Positions 36,986 through 45,434 of a stretch of 64,000 nt of DNA are shown here, piece by piece. The notes under the pieces were generated by a model. The model had not been told where the DNA came from. It did not search any database and saw nothing but the letters and a program-made list of their open reading frames with translations. The translations under genes and the position numbers were made by a program. Within the stretch, counting starts at the first letter, position 1. Each line of letters starts with the position of its first letter. This DNA comes from SIG78 sp045635745 (lineage in GTDB: Bacteria > Verrucomicrobiota > Lentisphaeria > Victivallales > Victivallaceae), in contig JAZTWG010000002.1 of NCBI GenBank assembly GCA_045635745.1, forward strand, positions 6,229-70,228, read 5' to 3'.

Positions 36986-38095
36986 ATGTATAAGTTTTCC
37001 ATACCCGGCAATGTTATTTTTGGTATCGGTGCATTGGATAAACTCGCCGGTTGTGTGCCGCAGAATGCCCGGACTCTGATCGTATCCGGCAAAAGTTCTA
37101 TGGCAAACGGCACCGTGGAGCGGATAAAAAAACTGCTTGCACCGCGTGTGGTGGAAGTCTTTGCCGGGATCGAACCGGAGCCATCTGTTCAGCAAGTTGA
37201 TGAAGTGCGTACAGTTTTCCGCAAATTTCAGGCACAGGCCGTGATTGCGGTTGGCGGAGGAAGTGCTCTGGATGTGGGCAAAGTAGTGGCAGCCGCCGGG
37301 TATTCAGAAGTGCCGACCGCTGAATATTTTTACAACCGTCTGCCGATGCCGGATAAAGGTGTATTCATGGCCGCATTGCCCACAACTGCCGGTACCGGTG
37401 CGGAAGTTACTCCCAATGGGGTCTTTACAGATAAAGAGAGCAATATCAAGCAATCGATCCGGGGCGGCACCATATTGCCGGGGCTGGCTCTGGTCGATCC
37501 GGCTTTGTGTGTAAGTTGTCCGGCAAATGTAACGGCGGCCAGCGGATTGGATGCGCTTACGCAAGGAATCGAAAGTTTTATATCCCGCAACGCCAACAAT
37601 GCTACTGATGCCTGGGCAATGCAAGGCGTAAAATTGATAAATGATGCCATAGAATTTGCAGTTGCCGATGGCCGTGATCTGGCCGCCCGCAGCGATATGA
37701 GCGAAGGCACCATGCTCGGAGCCATGGCTTTTGCAGTAAGCGGTCTGGGGGCGGTGCATGGTTTGGCGCATCCGGTGGGGGCGGTAACGCATCAGCCGCA
37801 TGGACTGATCTGCGGCATACTGCTGCCGCAGGTGCTCAAATGGAACTTTCCGGTATGTGCCGAAAAGTTGGATGTTCTGGCGAATTTCTGCGGACTCTCC
37901 TGCGGTATAGAATTGATCGGCAGAATCGAGTATCTGCTGGAAAAATTCAATATCTGCCGCAAGTTGAGCCATTACGGTCTGCAGGAAAACGATTTGGCAT
38001 GGGTGGTGAAAAATTCCCGCAGCGGCAGTATGCGCGCCAATTGCCGGGATTTTTCGGATGAAGAATTGACGTCGTTACTTCTGGAAACGCTTTGA
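36986..38095 (+). CDS. Iron-containing alcohol dehydrogenase
   Basis: A group III (Fe-ADH) dehydrogenase of 369 residues that interconverts alcohols and aldehydes with NAD(P). NAD binding: VIAVGGGSALDVGK; substrate/loop: ALPTTAGTGAEVTPNGVF; metal site: ASGLDALTQGIESF followed by HGLAHPVGAVTHQPHG. In many Fe-ADHs the motif reads DALTHAIE; here the first metal His is Gln, a replacement also found in some homologues, so the metal identity is uncertain. ATG 36986 follows the rnc stop with no gap and GGGAG upstream. The substrate is unknown. Confidence 0.87.
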   Translation: MYKFSIPGNVIFGIGALDKLAGCVPQNARTLIVSGKSSMANGTVERIKKLLAPRVVEVFAGIEPEPSVQQVDEVRTVFRKFQAQAVIAVGGGSALDVGKVVAAAGYSEVPTAEYFYNRLPMPDKGVFMAALPTTAGTGAEVTPNGVFTDKESNIKQSIRGGTILPGLALVDPALCVSCPANVTAASGLDALTQGIESFISRNANNATDAWAMQGVKLINDAIEFAVADGRDLAARSDMSEGTMLGAMAFAVSGLGAVHGLAHPVGAVTHQPHGLICGILLPQVLKWNFPVCAEKLDVLANFCGLSCGIELIGRIEYLLEKFNICRKLSHYGLQENDLAWVVKNSRSGSMRANCRDFSDEELTSLLLETL

Positions 38096-38109
38096 ATCAG
38101 GATAAAATA

Positions 38110-39048
38110 ATGTTTGGAAAAAATAAAATCATGGCGATCGGCGCCAATCCGGCCTGGCAGAAAGTTCTGCAATTCGGTCAATTGCGCTGCAATGCGGTCA
38201 ACCGCGCCGATGCAATGTGGTCATTTGCTTCCGGTAAGGGCATAAATTTTGCCCGGGCCGCGCAGATCTGGGATATGGCAACGGTCGATCTGGTGCAGTT
38301 TGCCGGCGGCGACAACGGTAAATTGCTGTTGGATGATCTGGCTGATGAAAAACTGACCAGTAAGACTTTTCTTACCAATATACCCACCCGCTGCTGCACC
38401 ACGCTTTTGAGCTCTGCCGATGGAACTATGACTGAGTTGATCGAGCCGTCGCAGGCACCGGGCAGGGAAGCGGAGTGTGAAGCTTTGGAGTTTATCCGTG
38501 AAAATATGCCGCTGGTCGATGGCATGGCGCTTTGCGGTCAGCTGCCATCGGGCATGGCGGCTGATTTTTATGTGCAATGTGTTAAATATGCTGCTGCCAA
38601 TGAAAAAATGGTGCTGATCGATTCGTGGAAAAATATTGAACCGGTATTGCAAGCCGCCTGTCGTGCAGTGTTGAAGATCAATGCCGAAGAATTGACCGAT
38701 CTGACCGGAATCGATGAAGTTGTGCCGGCTATGAAGATGCTTTTTGATAATTATAGTTTGGAATATATAGCCATTACCAACGGTGCCAACGGTGCATGGC
38801 TGGGAACCCGTTCAGAGTGTTTTCAGTATAGTGTGCCGGCAATCGGGCAAGTTGTGAATCCCGTAGGATCGGGCGATACGGCATCGGCGGTACTTTTGAG
38901 CTGTCTGCTGGCAGGCAAAACACCGGAGCATGCGCTGGCTTATGCCATAGCTGCGGCATCGGCAAACTGTCTTTCCATGAAGTGCGGCGAGTATGACCGC
39001 GCTGTGGCGGTGGAATTGTTTGATAAAATAAAAATAAACAAGATATAA
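38110..39048 (+). CDS. PfkB-family sugar kinase (1-phosphofructokinase-like)
   Basis: A 312-residue carbohydrate kinase of the PfkB family. GANPAWQKVLQFGQL replaces the usual NPALD opening of FruK/LacC; SFASGKGINFARAAQIWDM matches their second motif, and the anion hole/catalytic Asp lies in NPVGSGDTASAVLLSCLL. Tagatose-6-phosphate, fructose-1-phosphate or fructose-6-phosphate could be substrates. ATG 38110 is preferred because AGGA is eight bases upstream; an earlier TTG overlaps the Fe-ADH stop. It lies 14 bases after the Fe-ADH. Confidence 0.82.
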   Translation: MFGKNKIMAIGANPAWQKVLQFGQLRCNAVNRADAMWSFASGKGINFARAAQIWDMATVDLVQFAGGDNGKLLLDDLADEKLTSKTFLTNIPTRCCTTLLSSADGTMTELIEPSQAPGREAECEALEFIRENMPLVDGMALCGQLPSGMAADFYVQCVKYAAANEKMVLIDSWKNIEPVLQAACRAVLKINAEELTDLTGIDEVVPAMKMLFDNYSLEYIAITNGANGAWLGTRSECFQYSVPAIGQVVNPVGSGDTASAVLLSCLLAGKTPEHALAYAIAAASANCLSMKCGEYDRAVAVELFDKIKINKI

Positions 39049-39082
39049 GTTTACAATCACTTCAACTGAAAGGATTTGAATT

Positions 39083-40264
39083 ATGACTATGATCGGAACT
39101 CCGTTGAGTCCCAGCGCCACCAAAGTTATGTTGCTTGGTTCGGGCGAACTGGGCAAAGAAGTAGCTATTGAATTGATGCGTCTGGGCGCGGAAGTTGTGG
39201 CGGTTGACCGCTATGCCAACGCTCCCGCTATGCAGGTGGCACATCGTTTTCACGTTATAAACATGCTCGATGAAGACGCGTTGCGTACTTTGATCAAGCG
39301 CGAAAAACCCGACTATATTGTGCCGGAAGTGGAAGCCATTGCCACCAGCGTACTGCTGGAAGTGGAACAGGAAGGTTTTACCGTTATCCCGACCGCCCGC
39401 GCCACCAATTTGACTATGAATCGCGAAGGCATCCGCAAACTGGCCGCTGAAGAACTCGGTTTGAAGACTTCTCCCTACCGCTTTGCTTCCACTTATGGTG
39501 AATTCAAAGAAGCCGTGCAGACTATCGGCATACCGTGCGTGGTCAAGCCGATCATGAGTTCCTCCGGTCACGGCCAGAGTACCATCCGCTGCGCGGAAGA
39601 TATCGATAAGGCCTGGGATATGTCGCAGACCGGCGGTCGTGCCGGTGCCGGCCGGGTCATTGTGGAAGGTTTTGTGGATTTTGATTATGAAATCACGCTT
39701 CTGACCGTTCGGCATGTGGATGGCACAAGCTATCTGGAACCTATCGGTCATCATCAGGTCAATGGTGATTATCAGGAGTCCTGGCAGCCCCAGGCAATGA
39801 GCGAAAAAGCTCTTGCCGATGCTCAAAAAATCGCCGGCGCCATTACTGCGGCTCTCGGCGGCAGAGGTATATTCGGCGTGGAACTCTTTGTCAAGGGCGA
39901 TGAGGTGATTTTCAGCGAAGTATCGCCGCGTCCGCACGATACGGGTATGGTCACGCTTATTTCGCAGGATCTTTCGGAATTTGCGCTGCATGCCCGCGCA
40001 ATTCTCGGTGTGCCGATTCCCAATATCGCGTTCCACGGTGCTTCAGCTTCCAAGGCGATTGTGGTGGAAGGTTACAGCCACGAAGTCAAGTTTGACAATC
40101 TCGGTAAAGTACTTGCTGCGCCCAATACCGCCATGCGTATTTTCGGTAAACCCGAAACCGGCGGCCACCGTCGCATGGGTGTATTGCTCGCGCGCGACGA
40201 AAATGTGGAAAAAGCCGTTGACCGGGTCATGCAAATGCGCAAAGATATTGAAATCAAGCTTTGA
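39083..40264 (+). CDS. purT: Formate-dependent phosphoribosylglycinamide formyltransferase
   Basis: Uses ATP and formate to formylate GAR in purine synthesis, the folate-independent alternative to PurN. 393 residues, ATP-grasp fold. Signatures: MLLGSGELGKEVAIELMRLG, AVDRYANAPAMQVAHR, PEVEAIATSVLLEVEQEG, PIMSSSGHGQS, and FSEVSPRPHDTGMVTLIS. GAAAGGA precedes ATG 39083 at about ten bases. It is the only purine-synthesis gene in the window. Its presence suggests formate is available, as in mixed-acid fermenters. Confidence 0.96.
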   Translation: MTMIGTPLSPSATKVMLLGSGELGKEVAIELMRLGAEVVAVDRYANAPAMQVAHRFHVINMLDEDALRTLIKREKPDYIVPEVEAIATSVLLEVEQEGFTVIPTARATNLTMNREGIRKLAAEELGLKTSPYRFASTYGEFKEAVQTIGIPCVVKPIMSSSGHGQSTIRCAEDIDKAWDMSQTGGRAGAGRVIVEGFVDFDYEITLLTVRHVDGTSYLEPIGHHQVNGDYQESWQPQAMSEKALADAQKIAGAITAALGGRGIFGVELFVKGDEVIFSEVSPRPHDTGMVTLISQDLSEFALHARAILGVPIPNIAFHGASASKAIVVEGYSHEVKFDNLGKVLAAPNTAMRIFGKPETGGHRRMGVLLARDENVEKAVDRVMQMRKDIEIKL

Positions 40265-40267
40265 TAT

Positions 40268-41203
40268 ATGGAGTTTGAAGCCCCCGACTGGAAGGCTCTG
40301 CACAGTTCGCTGGCAAGGCGGAAACGTTTTTCGTTTTGTCCGGTCGGGTACTATCTGTATCATGTTCCGGGGCGCGACGGCTATGCCGGCAGTATGGAAG
40401 ATTGGCAGTATAAAGTCTATGCTGCCAAACACTGCATTTCCGGCGGCAGTTTTGCAGTTGCGCTCTGGCGCAGAGCGGTACGGGAATACTTCACCCCGGG
40501 AGCGAATTTCCGCAAGCGCAAGCTGGAAAACTTTTTCCGCACTGCCTTTGAGCATGATTTCAGCTTGCTGGAAAGTGCTGCGTACAAGCGCGATCCCAAG
40601 ATCGTGCCGCAAGTTTTTGAGTTGTCGGAAAATATATACTCCGGCGAATATTTCTACAATACAGCATTGCTGACTTTGAACAATATATACAATTCGTTTG
40701 TCAAAAATGATTTGTATCTTGAGCTGTTGAAAACGCCATTGCTGGATTTCCGTAATAACGATCTTTTGTGGCAATGGCAGCTGGGCGGTGTGATTTTCAG
40801 CAATGCACCGGATCTGGTCTGGAAAGAAAACAACACTTTGCAGATATTGGATATGAACACTTATGCCTTTCCGCTGGATCGGAGCCGGGCGGCAATGCTT
40901 TACCGGGTGTATGTGTTGCGTTTTATGGGTATAGCTCCGGAGCAGGTAACGGTAAATTTCTTTGATCCATTGTCCTGTTCGTGGCTTGAAGACCGCAATG
41001 GCGATGCTGAAGATTTTACAACAGTGTTCCGGCAGCTTTCCGGCGAGGCGGCAATGTGGCGCGATTATCTGCTGCTGCAGCACCGGGATGCGCCACAGGG
41101 CATCTGGCATTATCCGCGCAAAGATAATTGCAGCAAATGCAAATTTAAAAGTCTTTGTCCGGCATTGAGCGGAACTCCGCTGCCGGAGTGTTATTCTATA
41201 TGA
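40268..41203 (+). CDS. PD-(D/E)XK nuclease-fold protein with Cas4/AddB-like cysteine cluster
   Basis: A 311-residue protein I place in the PD-(D/E)XK superfamily by its layout. An N-terminal FSFCPVGYYLYHV supplies the first cluster cysteine; the core has a putative metal Asp in NAPDLVWKE and then LQILDMNTYAF, where the usual (D/E)xK is D-M-N; the next helix carries the AAMLYRVYVLRF segment typical after the site (QxxxY-like); the C-terminus has DNCSKCKFKSLCP, the other three cysteines. Cas4 and AddB have the same C..CxxC..C plan for a 4Fe-4S cluster. The Lys-to-Asn change questions catalysis. There is no CRISPR nearby. It starts three bases after purT. Confidence 0.65.
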   Translation: MEFEAPDWKALHSSLARRKRFSFCPVGYYLYHVPGRDGYAGSMEDWQYKVYAAKHCISGGSFAVALWRRAVREYFTPGANFRKRKLENFFRTAFEHDFSLLESAAYKRDPKIVPQVFELSENIYSGEYFYNTALLTLNNIYNSFVKNDLYLELLKTPLLDFRNNDLLWQWQLGGVIFSNAPDLVWKENNTLQILDMNTYAFPLDRSRAAMLYRVYVLRFMGIAPEQVTVNFFDPLSCSWLEDRNGDAEDFTTVFRQLSGEAAMWRDYLLLQHRDAPQGIWHYPRKDNCSKCKFKSLCPALSGTPLPECYSI

Positions 41204-41225
41204 GTGTGGGAGAGAGAGGTTATTT

Positions 41226-42584
41226 ATGCTGCAGAAATTGTGTGCTTTACTGCTTGCCGGCGGCGCGCTGCTGATTGCCGGATGTACGAATACGGGTGAT
41301 TACAGAAATATTTTTCAATCGACGATCCAACAGGCTTCGGAAGAGGTTTTTCCGGCGCTGGTTTATATAAAAGTCGTGCAGTCTTCTTATGCCGGCGGCA
41401 GGAGCAGCAGCACCTCTTCCAGCGGCAGCGGTGTGCTGATTTCGCCGGATGGCGAGATCGTTACCAATAATCACGTTATAGATAAAGCCGTATCAATCCG
41501 CTGTCTGCTCAACGATGGCAGAGCATTTGATGCCGAACTGACCGGTTGCGACAAGGATACTGATCTGGCGCTGATCAAACTCAAATTGCCGGAAAATACG
41601 CCGCCATTACCTTTTGCGTTATTTACCAATAATGCTGTCCGCGAGGGCGATTTTGTTATGGCACTGGGCGCTCCGTGGGGATTGAACCGATCGGTTTCCA
41701 TTGGTATAATATCCTGTGCCAACCGTTATCTGGCCGGGCACAGTTTGTACAGTTTATGGTATCAGACCGATGCGGCGATATCGCCGGGTAATTCAGGCGG
41801 GCCGCTTATCAATACGCAAGGCCGGATCGTGGGGATCAATACACTGGGGATGTTTTCAGCCGGTGCGCTGGCTTTCACTATTCCGGCGGAAACCGTGCAG
41901 ATAATGCTGGAGCGCTTCCGTAAATATCATAAAGCCAACTGGGCATGGTTCGGGTTCAACTTCCAGCCGCTCAAAGATTTTGAACGCAATATCAACTTCC
42001 CGGCCGCTGCCGGTGTGGTCATCGCAAGTACCGATGTAAACAGTCCGGCGCGCCGGGCCGGTTTTGAAGTTAATGATCTGATAATTGCAATAGATGGCCA
42101 GGCTGTTACGGCAGAAACGGCCGAAGATCTTCCCGCTATCTACCGGCAGCTGGGGCTGGCCGAATTTAATAAAGAGTGCCGTTTTACGGTAGTGCGCGAA
42201 GGCCGGAAAATGGAAATACTCTGTGCTCCGGTCGAAAAAGGCAAAGTTGAGGGCGATGAAGTGGCCTGCCGCGGCTGGGGATTCAGCGCTAAAGCAGTCA
42301 ACCGCTTTGATACTCCGGAACTCTATTTTTACCGGCCGCAGGGAGTATTTGTCTACGGGGTAGATAAATTCAGTTCAGCCGGTCGCGCCGGGCTGCTGCA
42401 GGGCGATATCATATGCCGGATAAATGACCGGGAAATCAAATCGCTGGATGACCTGCTGGCCGCTTATAATGCCGCCGCCGGAAGTGCCGGCAAACAGCGC
42501 CGATCCGGCATGAGCATTATGCGTAACGGTGTAACTTTACAGCTTGCTCTTTATTTCAATGGCCGCAACGATGAGGTTTTATAA
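41226..42584 (+). CDS. DegP/HtrA-like serine protease lipoprotein with two PDZ domains
   Basis: An envelope protease of 452 residues. The N-terminus has a signal peptide and lipobox (LLIAGC, Cys at about residue 20). The trypsin-like domain has His in VTNNHVIDK, Asp in DKDTDLALIKLK and Ser in AISPGNSGGPLIN, so the triad is intact. A Ser-rich loop (SSSTSSSGSG) precedes the strand before the His. Two PDZ domains follow (about 255-330 and 350-440). It is probably a lipid-anchored HtrA homologue that degrades misfolded envelope proteins. AGAGAGG precedes ATG 41226. It overlaps the next gene by one base. Confidence 0.9.
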   Translation: MLQKLCALLLAGGALLIAGCTNTGDYRNIFQSTIQQASEEVFPALVYIKVVQSSYAGGRSSSTSSSGSGVLISPDGEIVTNNHVIDKAVSIRCLLNDGRAFDAELTGCDKDTDLALIKLKLPENTPPLPFALFTNNAVREGDFVMALGAPWGLNRSVSIGIISCANRYLAGHSLYSLWYQTDAAISPGNSGGPLINTQGRIVGINTLGMFSAGALAFTIPAETVQIMLERFRKYHKANWAWFGFNFQPLKDFERNINFPAAAGVVIASTDVNSPARRAGFEVNDLIIAIDGQAVTAETAEDLPAIYRQLGLAEFNKECRFTVVREGRKMEILCAPVEKGKVEGDEVACRGWGFSAKAVNRFDTPELYFYRPQGVFVYGVDKFSSAGRAGLLQGDIICRINDREIKSLDDLLAAYNAAAGSAGKQRRSGMSIMRNGVTLQLALYFNGRNDEVL

Positions 42585-44704
42585 TGAAAAAGTTTTTCTT
42601 TGCCATTGCCGCAATGGTCTTGTGTTTGGAAATCGTGCCTGCGGCAGCAGATCTTGCTGAACTTGAGAAAAAATTTGCCGACAGCATAGTCAAAGTGGCG
42701 TTTGAACTGAAATATGATGAAAAGGGCGATGCTCCCGGCTGTATAGGGGTGTATTGTTCCGGATGCAGCGAATTTCATGACAGTGATCCCGGTCAGCTGC
42801 TTGCTGATAAACGCGATTTGCTGGCCAGCGGTTTTGTGGTTGCGCCGCAGGAAATTATCGCCCCGGCAGTCTTGCTGGAGCCGGAGGGGATCAAGGGTAT
42901 TTATGTAATATACAAAAATAAAAAATATCCTGCGGTGATAACCGATATTTACCCGGAGCAAATGGCGCTGAAACTGCATCTGGCAAGTGGTGTGCCGGGG
43001 ATGAAAGCGCTTGAATTTGTTCCTTACAATGTCCGGGATAAGCTCTATGCGTACAGTACTGTATGCGAACTGGGGCGCTGGGTGAGACGCTGCCGGGGCT
43101 TTTCTCCCGCCGGTGACAGCAGTATTATGGAAGGACAAAGAGCGGTTTTTGCTCTGCCGGGCAATTCGCTGATCGTCAACAATGACGGACAGGCGGTGGG
43201 AATGGTGCTCAACAGCAACGGTGGCTTTGATAATTCGCATTGGCTGGCTGATTATAAAAAATGGAAAGCCATCCCGATGGAAAAATTTGCCGATATGCGC
43301 TGCCGGCTCAAAGCGCATCTGCAGAAAAGTGTCTTTCCTGCAACCATTTTTATGCAGGAGTGGAAACTTTCCCGGCGCGAGCGGTTGATGAATATAGCTC
43401 CGGAACGGGAGATTTACGGCTATGTTTTCGCTATGCCCGATGGCAGACTTTTTATGCCGCTGCTGACTACTCCGCAGCAGAATTCGCTGATCGAAAAAAT
43501 CGTGGTGCATCTGCCAGGCAGAGATCAGAACTGCGTGATAAATGGAGTCATGAACAGTTTGGGCGGTTTTGTGCTGTCGTTTGCTGACCTCACAAAAATT
43601 GCGCTTGATCCCATTGCTCACGCTATTACCCCCTTGGAGAGTAACTTTGGCGAAATGGTCTGGGGCGTGGAAGTCGGGGTGTACCCGCGCAAACTCTATT
43701 TTACTGTTTACAGCGATGTTATTGCTATGATCATCCGGCAATATCACAATATCGGTGGCGCGGCAACATTGAAAAAGGGCGTACCCGAAATGCTTTTCAG
43801 TCTCAATGGCAATTTACTTGGTCTGAATTTGAGTGTGCGGGCATTCAACTACAATCGGCTGGTGCCGTTTATAGATGCCGCGCAGATCCGGGATTTTATG
43901 GATAAGCCTGAAGAAATGCTTGCGTTCGATCAGATGTGCAACCCGCCCGATTCGGTTGCTTTTTTAGGTGTGGAATATCAGGCGGTAACCCCCGCATTGA
44001 TCCAATCCGGCAATATCGAACATCTGACCAACGGCGGGCGGGAAGGCTTGCTGATAACTTATGTTTATCCCGGCAGCAGCGCTGAAAAAATGGGGTTGAA
44101 ACCCGGCGATATATTGCTGAAAATTATTCTGCCAGATGGCGGCGAACCGATCAAACTTACCGGTAAGGCATTTGCACATCCACAGGAGCGGCAGTTCCCG
44201 TGGCAGAATCTCGACTCCATTCCCGAGCACTTTTTCAGCGAAATACCCGAACCATGGCAGGGCGTGAAAAATCGGCTCTCCAACCAGCTGACCAATATCG
44301 GGATCAATAAAACTGTGGCTCTGATCGCTGTGTGCGGCGGCCGCGCGGTTGGAAAAGAGTTTTCCATTGCTGCTGCACCACCTTATTTTGAGATCGCTCC
44401 GGCGTACCGCTCTTCTGCGTTGGGCGTGGAAGTGCGGGATATAACCTTTGAAGTGCGACGCTATTTCCGTATGTCTACGGCGGATCCCGGCGTTATTATA
44501 AGCGATGTATCTGCTGGCAGAACCGGTTCGGTTGCCGGTCTGCGCCCCTTTGAGATCATTACTGCGGTGGATGAAAAAACTGTGAAAAATGTTAAAGATT
44601 TCGCCCGGGCAATTTCCGGTAAAAGCGAGATCCGGCTGTCGGTGCGCCGGCTGGGCGCCAATCGGGTGGTTACGGTAAAACTGCCGGTCGGCCCCCGCAA
44701 ATAA
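42584..44704 (+). CDS. Secreted pseudo-protease: degenerate trypsin-like region plus PDZ domains
   Basis: A 706-residue exported protein (signal peptide MKKFFFAIAAMVLCLEIVPA). Residues about 25-275 and about 275-450 each look like a worn trypsin-like domain. The first has ASGFVVAPQEIIAPAVLL in place of SGSGVLISPDGEIVTNNHVI, and ALPGNSLIVNNDGQAVGMVL in place of SPGNSGGPL, so the catalytic His is lost. The second has DGRLFMPLLTT and FSLNGNLLGLNL at the matching places. Two PDZ domains follow (about 460-540, with GSSAEKMGLKPGDILLK, and about 610-706, with GSVAGLRPFEIITAVD). It shares TAATG with the active protease, so it is cotranscribed and coupled, and may act as its partner, adaptor or decoy. 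The fold call is by eye. Confidence 0.65.
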   Translation: MKKFFFAIAAMVLCLEIVPAAADLAELEKKFADSIVKVAFELKYDEKGDAPGCIGVYCSGCSEFHDSDPGQLLADKRDLLASGFVVAPQEIIAPAVLLEPEGIKGIYVIYKNKKYPAVITDIYPEQMALKLHLASGVPGMKALEFVPYNVRDKLYAYSTVCELGRWVRRCRGFSPAGDSSIMEGQRAVFALPGNSLIVNNDGQAVGMVLNSNGGFDNSHWLADYKKWKAIPMEKFADMRCRLKAHLQKSVFPATIFMQEWKLSRRERLMNIAPEREIYGYVFAMPDGRLFMPLLTTPQQNSLIEKIVVHLPGRDQNCVINGVMNSLGGFVLSFADLTKIALDPIAHAITPLESNFGEMVWGVEVGVYPRKLYFTVYSDVIAMIIRQYHNIGGAATLKKGVPEMLFSLNGNLLGLNLSVRAFNYNRLVPFIDAAQIRDFMDKPEEMLAFDQMCNPPDSVAFLGVEYQAVTPALIQSGNIEHLTNGGREGLLITYVYPGSSAEKMGLKPGDILLKIILPDGGEPIKLTGKAFAHPQERQFPWQNLDSIPEHFFSEIPEPWQGVKNRLSNQLTNIGINKTVALIAVCGGRAVGKEFSIAAAPPYFEIAPAYRSSALGVEVRDITFEVRRYFRMSTADPGVIISDVSAGRTGSVAGLRPFEIITAVDEKTVKNVKDFARAISGKSEIRLSVRRLGANRVVTVKLPVGPRK

Positions 44705-44705
44705 A

Positions 44706-45428
44706 TCAGGCTGTTTTTGCGGCATCGAGCAGCGATTTGACTTCTTCTGCTGTAAGATGCCGCCATTGGCCAGCCGGCAGATCGCCCAGTTTGACTTTGC
44801 CCATGGCAATACGCTTCAGTTGCAATGTGGCCGCCCCACAGGATTTAAGCATCCGGCGGATTTCCCGCTTTTTCCCTTCATTGAGTTCAATAAAATAGGT
44901 GTTGGAGTGGTCTGAATCCGGGGTGACTTTCAGCGCCTTTAATAAATCACCATCATCCTTTATGCCGTCAAGCATCCGCTGGCGGTTCCTGGCATCCAGC
45001 TCTTTTGAGGCGGTTACTTTGTATTGCTTGACCACATTGTAGCGGGGATGGGTGATCTGCTGGATAAAGCTGCCGTCGTTGGAAAATATGAGCAATCCTT
45101 CGCTGTCTTTATCCAATCTGCCTGCCGGAATCAATCTTTGGGCTTCCGGACAGTCGATCAGTTCTATTGCCAGATGTTCGGCATATTTATCGCTGTGGCT
45201 GGTGGTGTAGCCGCGCGGCTTATTGAGCATTATGTAGATATTTTCTGCCGGCAGCTGTAATAATTTGCCGGTGAGTTCAACTGTATCTGCTGAACCCGTC
45301 ACAGAAAAAGCCGGGTCAGTAATGACCCGGCCATTGACCTTTACTGCGCCATTCTTGACCAATTCAGCAGCTTTGCGCCGCGGTGCCGCGCCGCAGCGGG
45401 CAATGTACTTGGCAAGATATTCGCTCAT
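44706..45428 (-). CDS. RsuA/RluB-family rRNA pseudouridine synthase
   Basis: Converts uridine to pseudouridine in rRNA. 240 residues: an N-terminal S4 RNA-binding domain (SEYLAKYIARCGAAPRRKAAELV) and a synthase domain with the catalytic Asp in IPAGRLDKDSEGLLIFSNDG and the family motif EGKKREIRRML. This family includes RluB, RluE, RluF and RsuA, which differ in target position; the site cannot be named here. It lies 1 bp from the convergent pseudo-protease gene, so no terminator fits between them. It follows ask by six bases and may share its transcript. Confidence 0.92.
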   Translation of the reverse strand: MSEYLAKYIARCGAAPRRKAAELVKNGAVKVNGRVITDPAFSVTGSADTVELTGKLLQLPAENIYIMLNKPRGYTTSHSDKYAEHLAIELIDCPEAQRLIPAGRLDKDSEGLLIFSNDGSFIQQITHPRYNVVKQYKVTASKELDARNRQRMLDGIKDDGDLLKALKVTPDSDHSNTYFIELNEGKKREIRRMLKSCGAATLQLKRIAMGKVKLGDLPAGQWRHLTAEEVKSLLDAAKTA

Positions 45429-45434
45429 GATATA

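Noticed and set aside
33523..40036. Long minus-strand frames opposite the leuB-like gene and purT (388 and 324 codons)
   Set aside because: Same antisense artefact from biased codons; the plus-strand genes have all family motifs.
40268..41203. The PD-(D/E)XK protein as Cas4 of a CRISPR system
   Set aside because: No CRISPR repeats and no cas1, cas2 or effector genes are present anywhere in the window.
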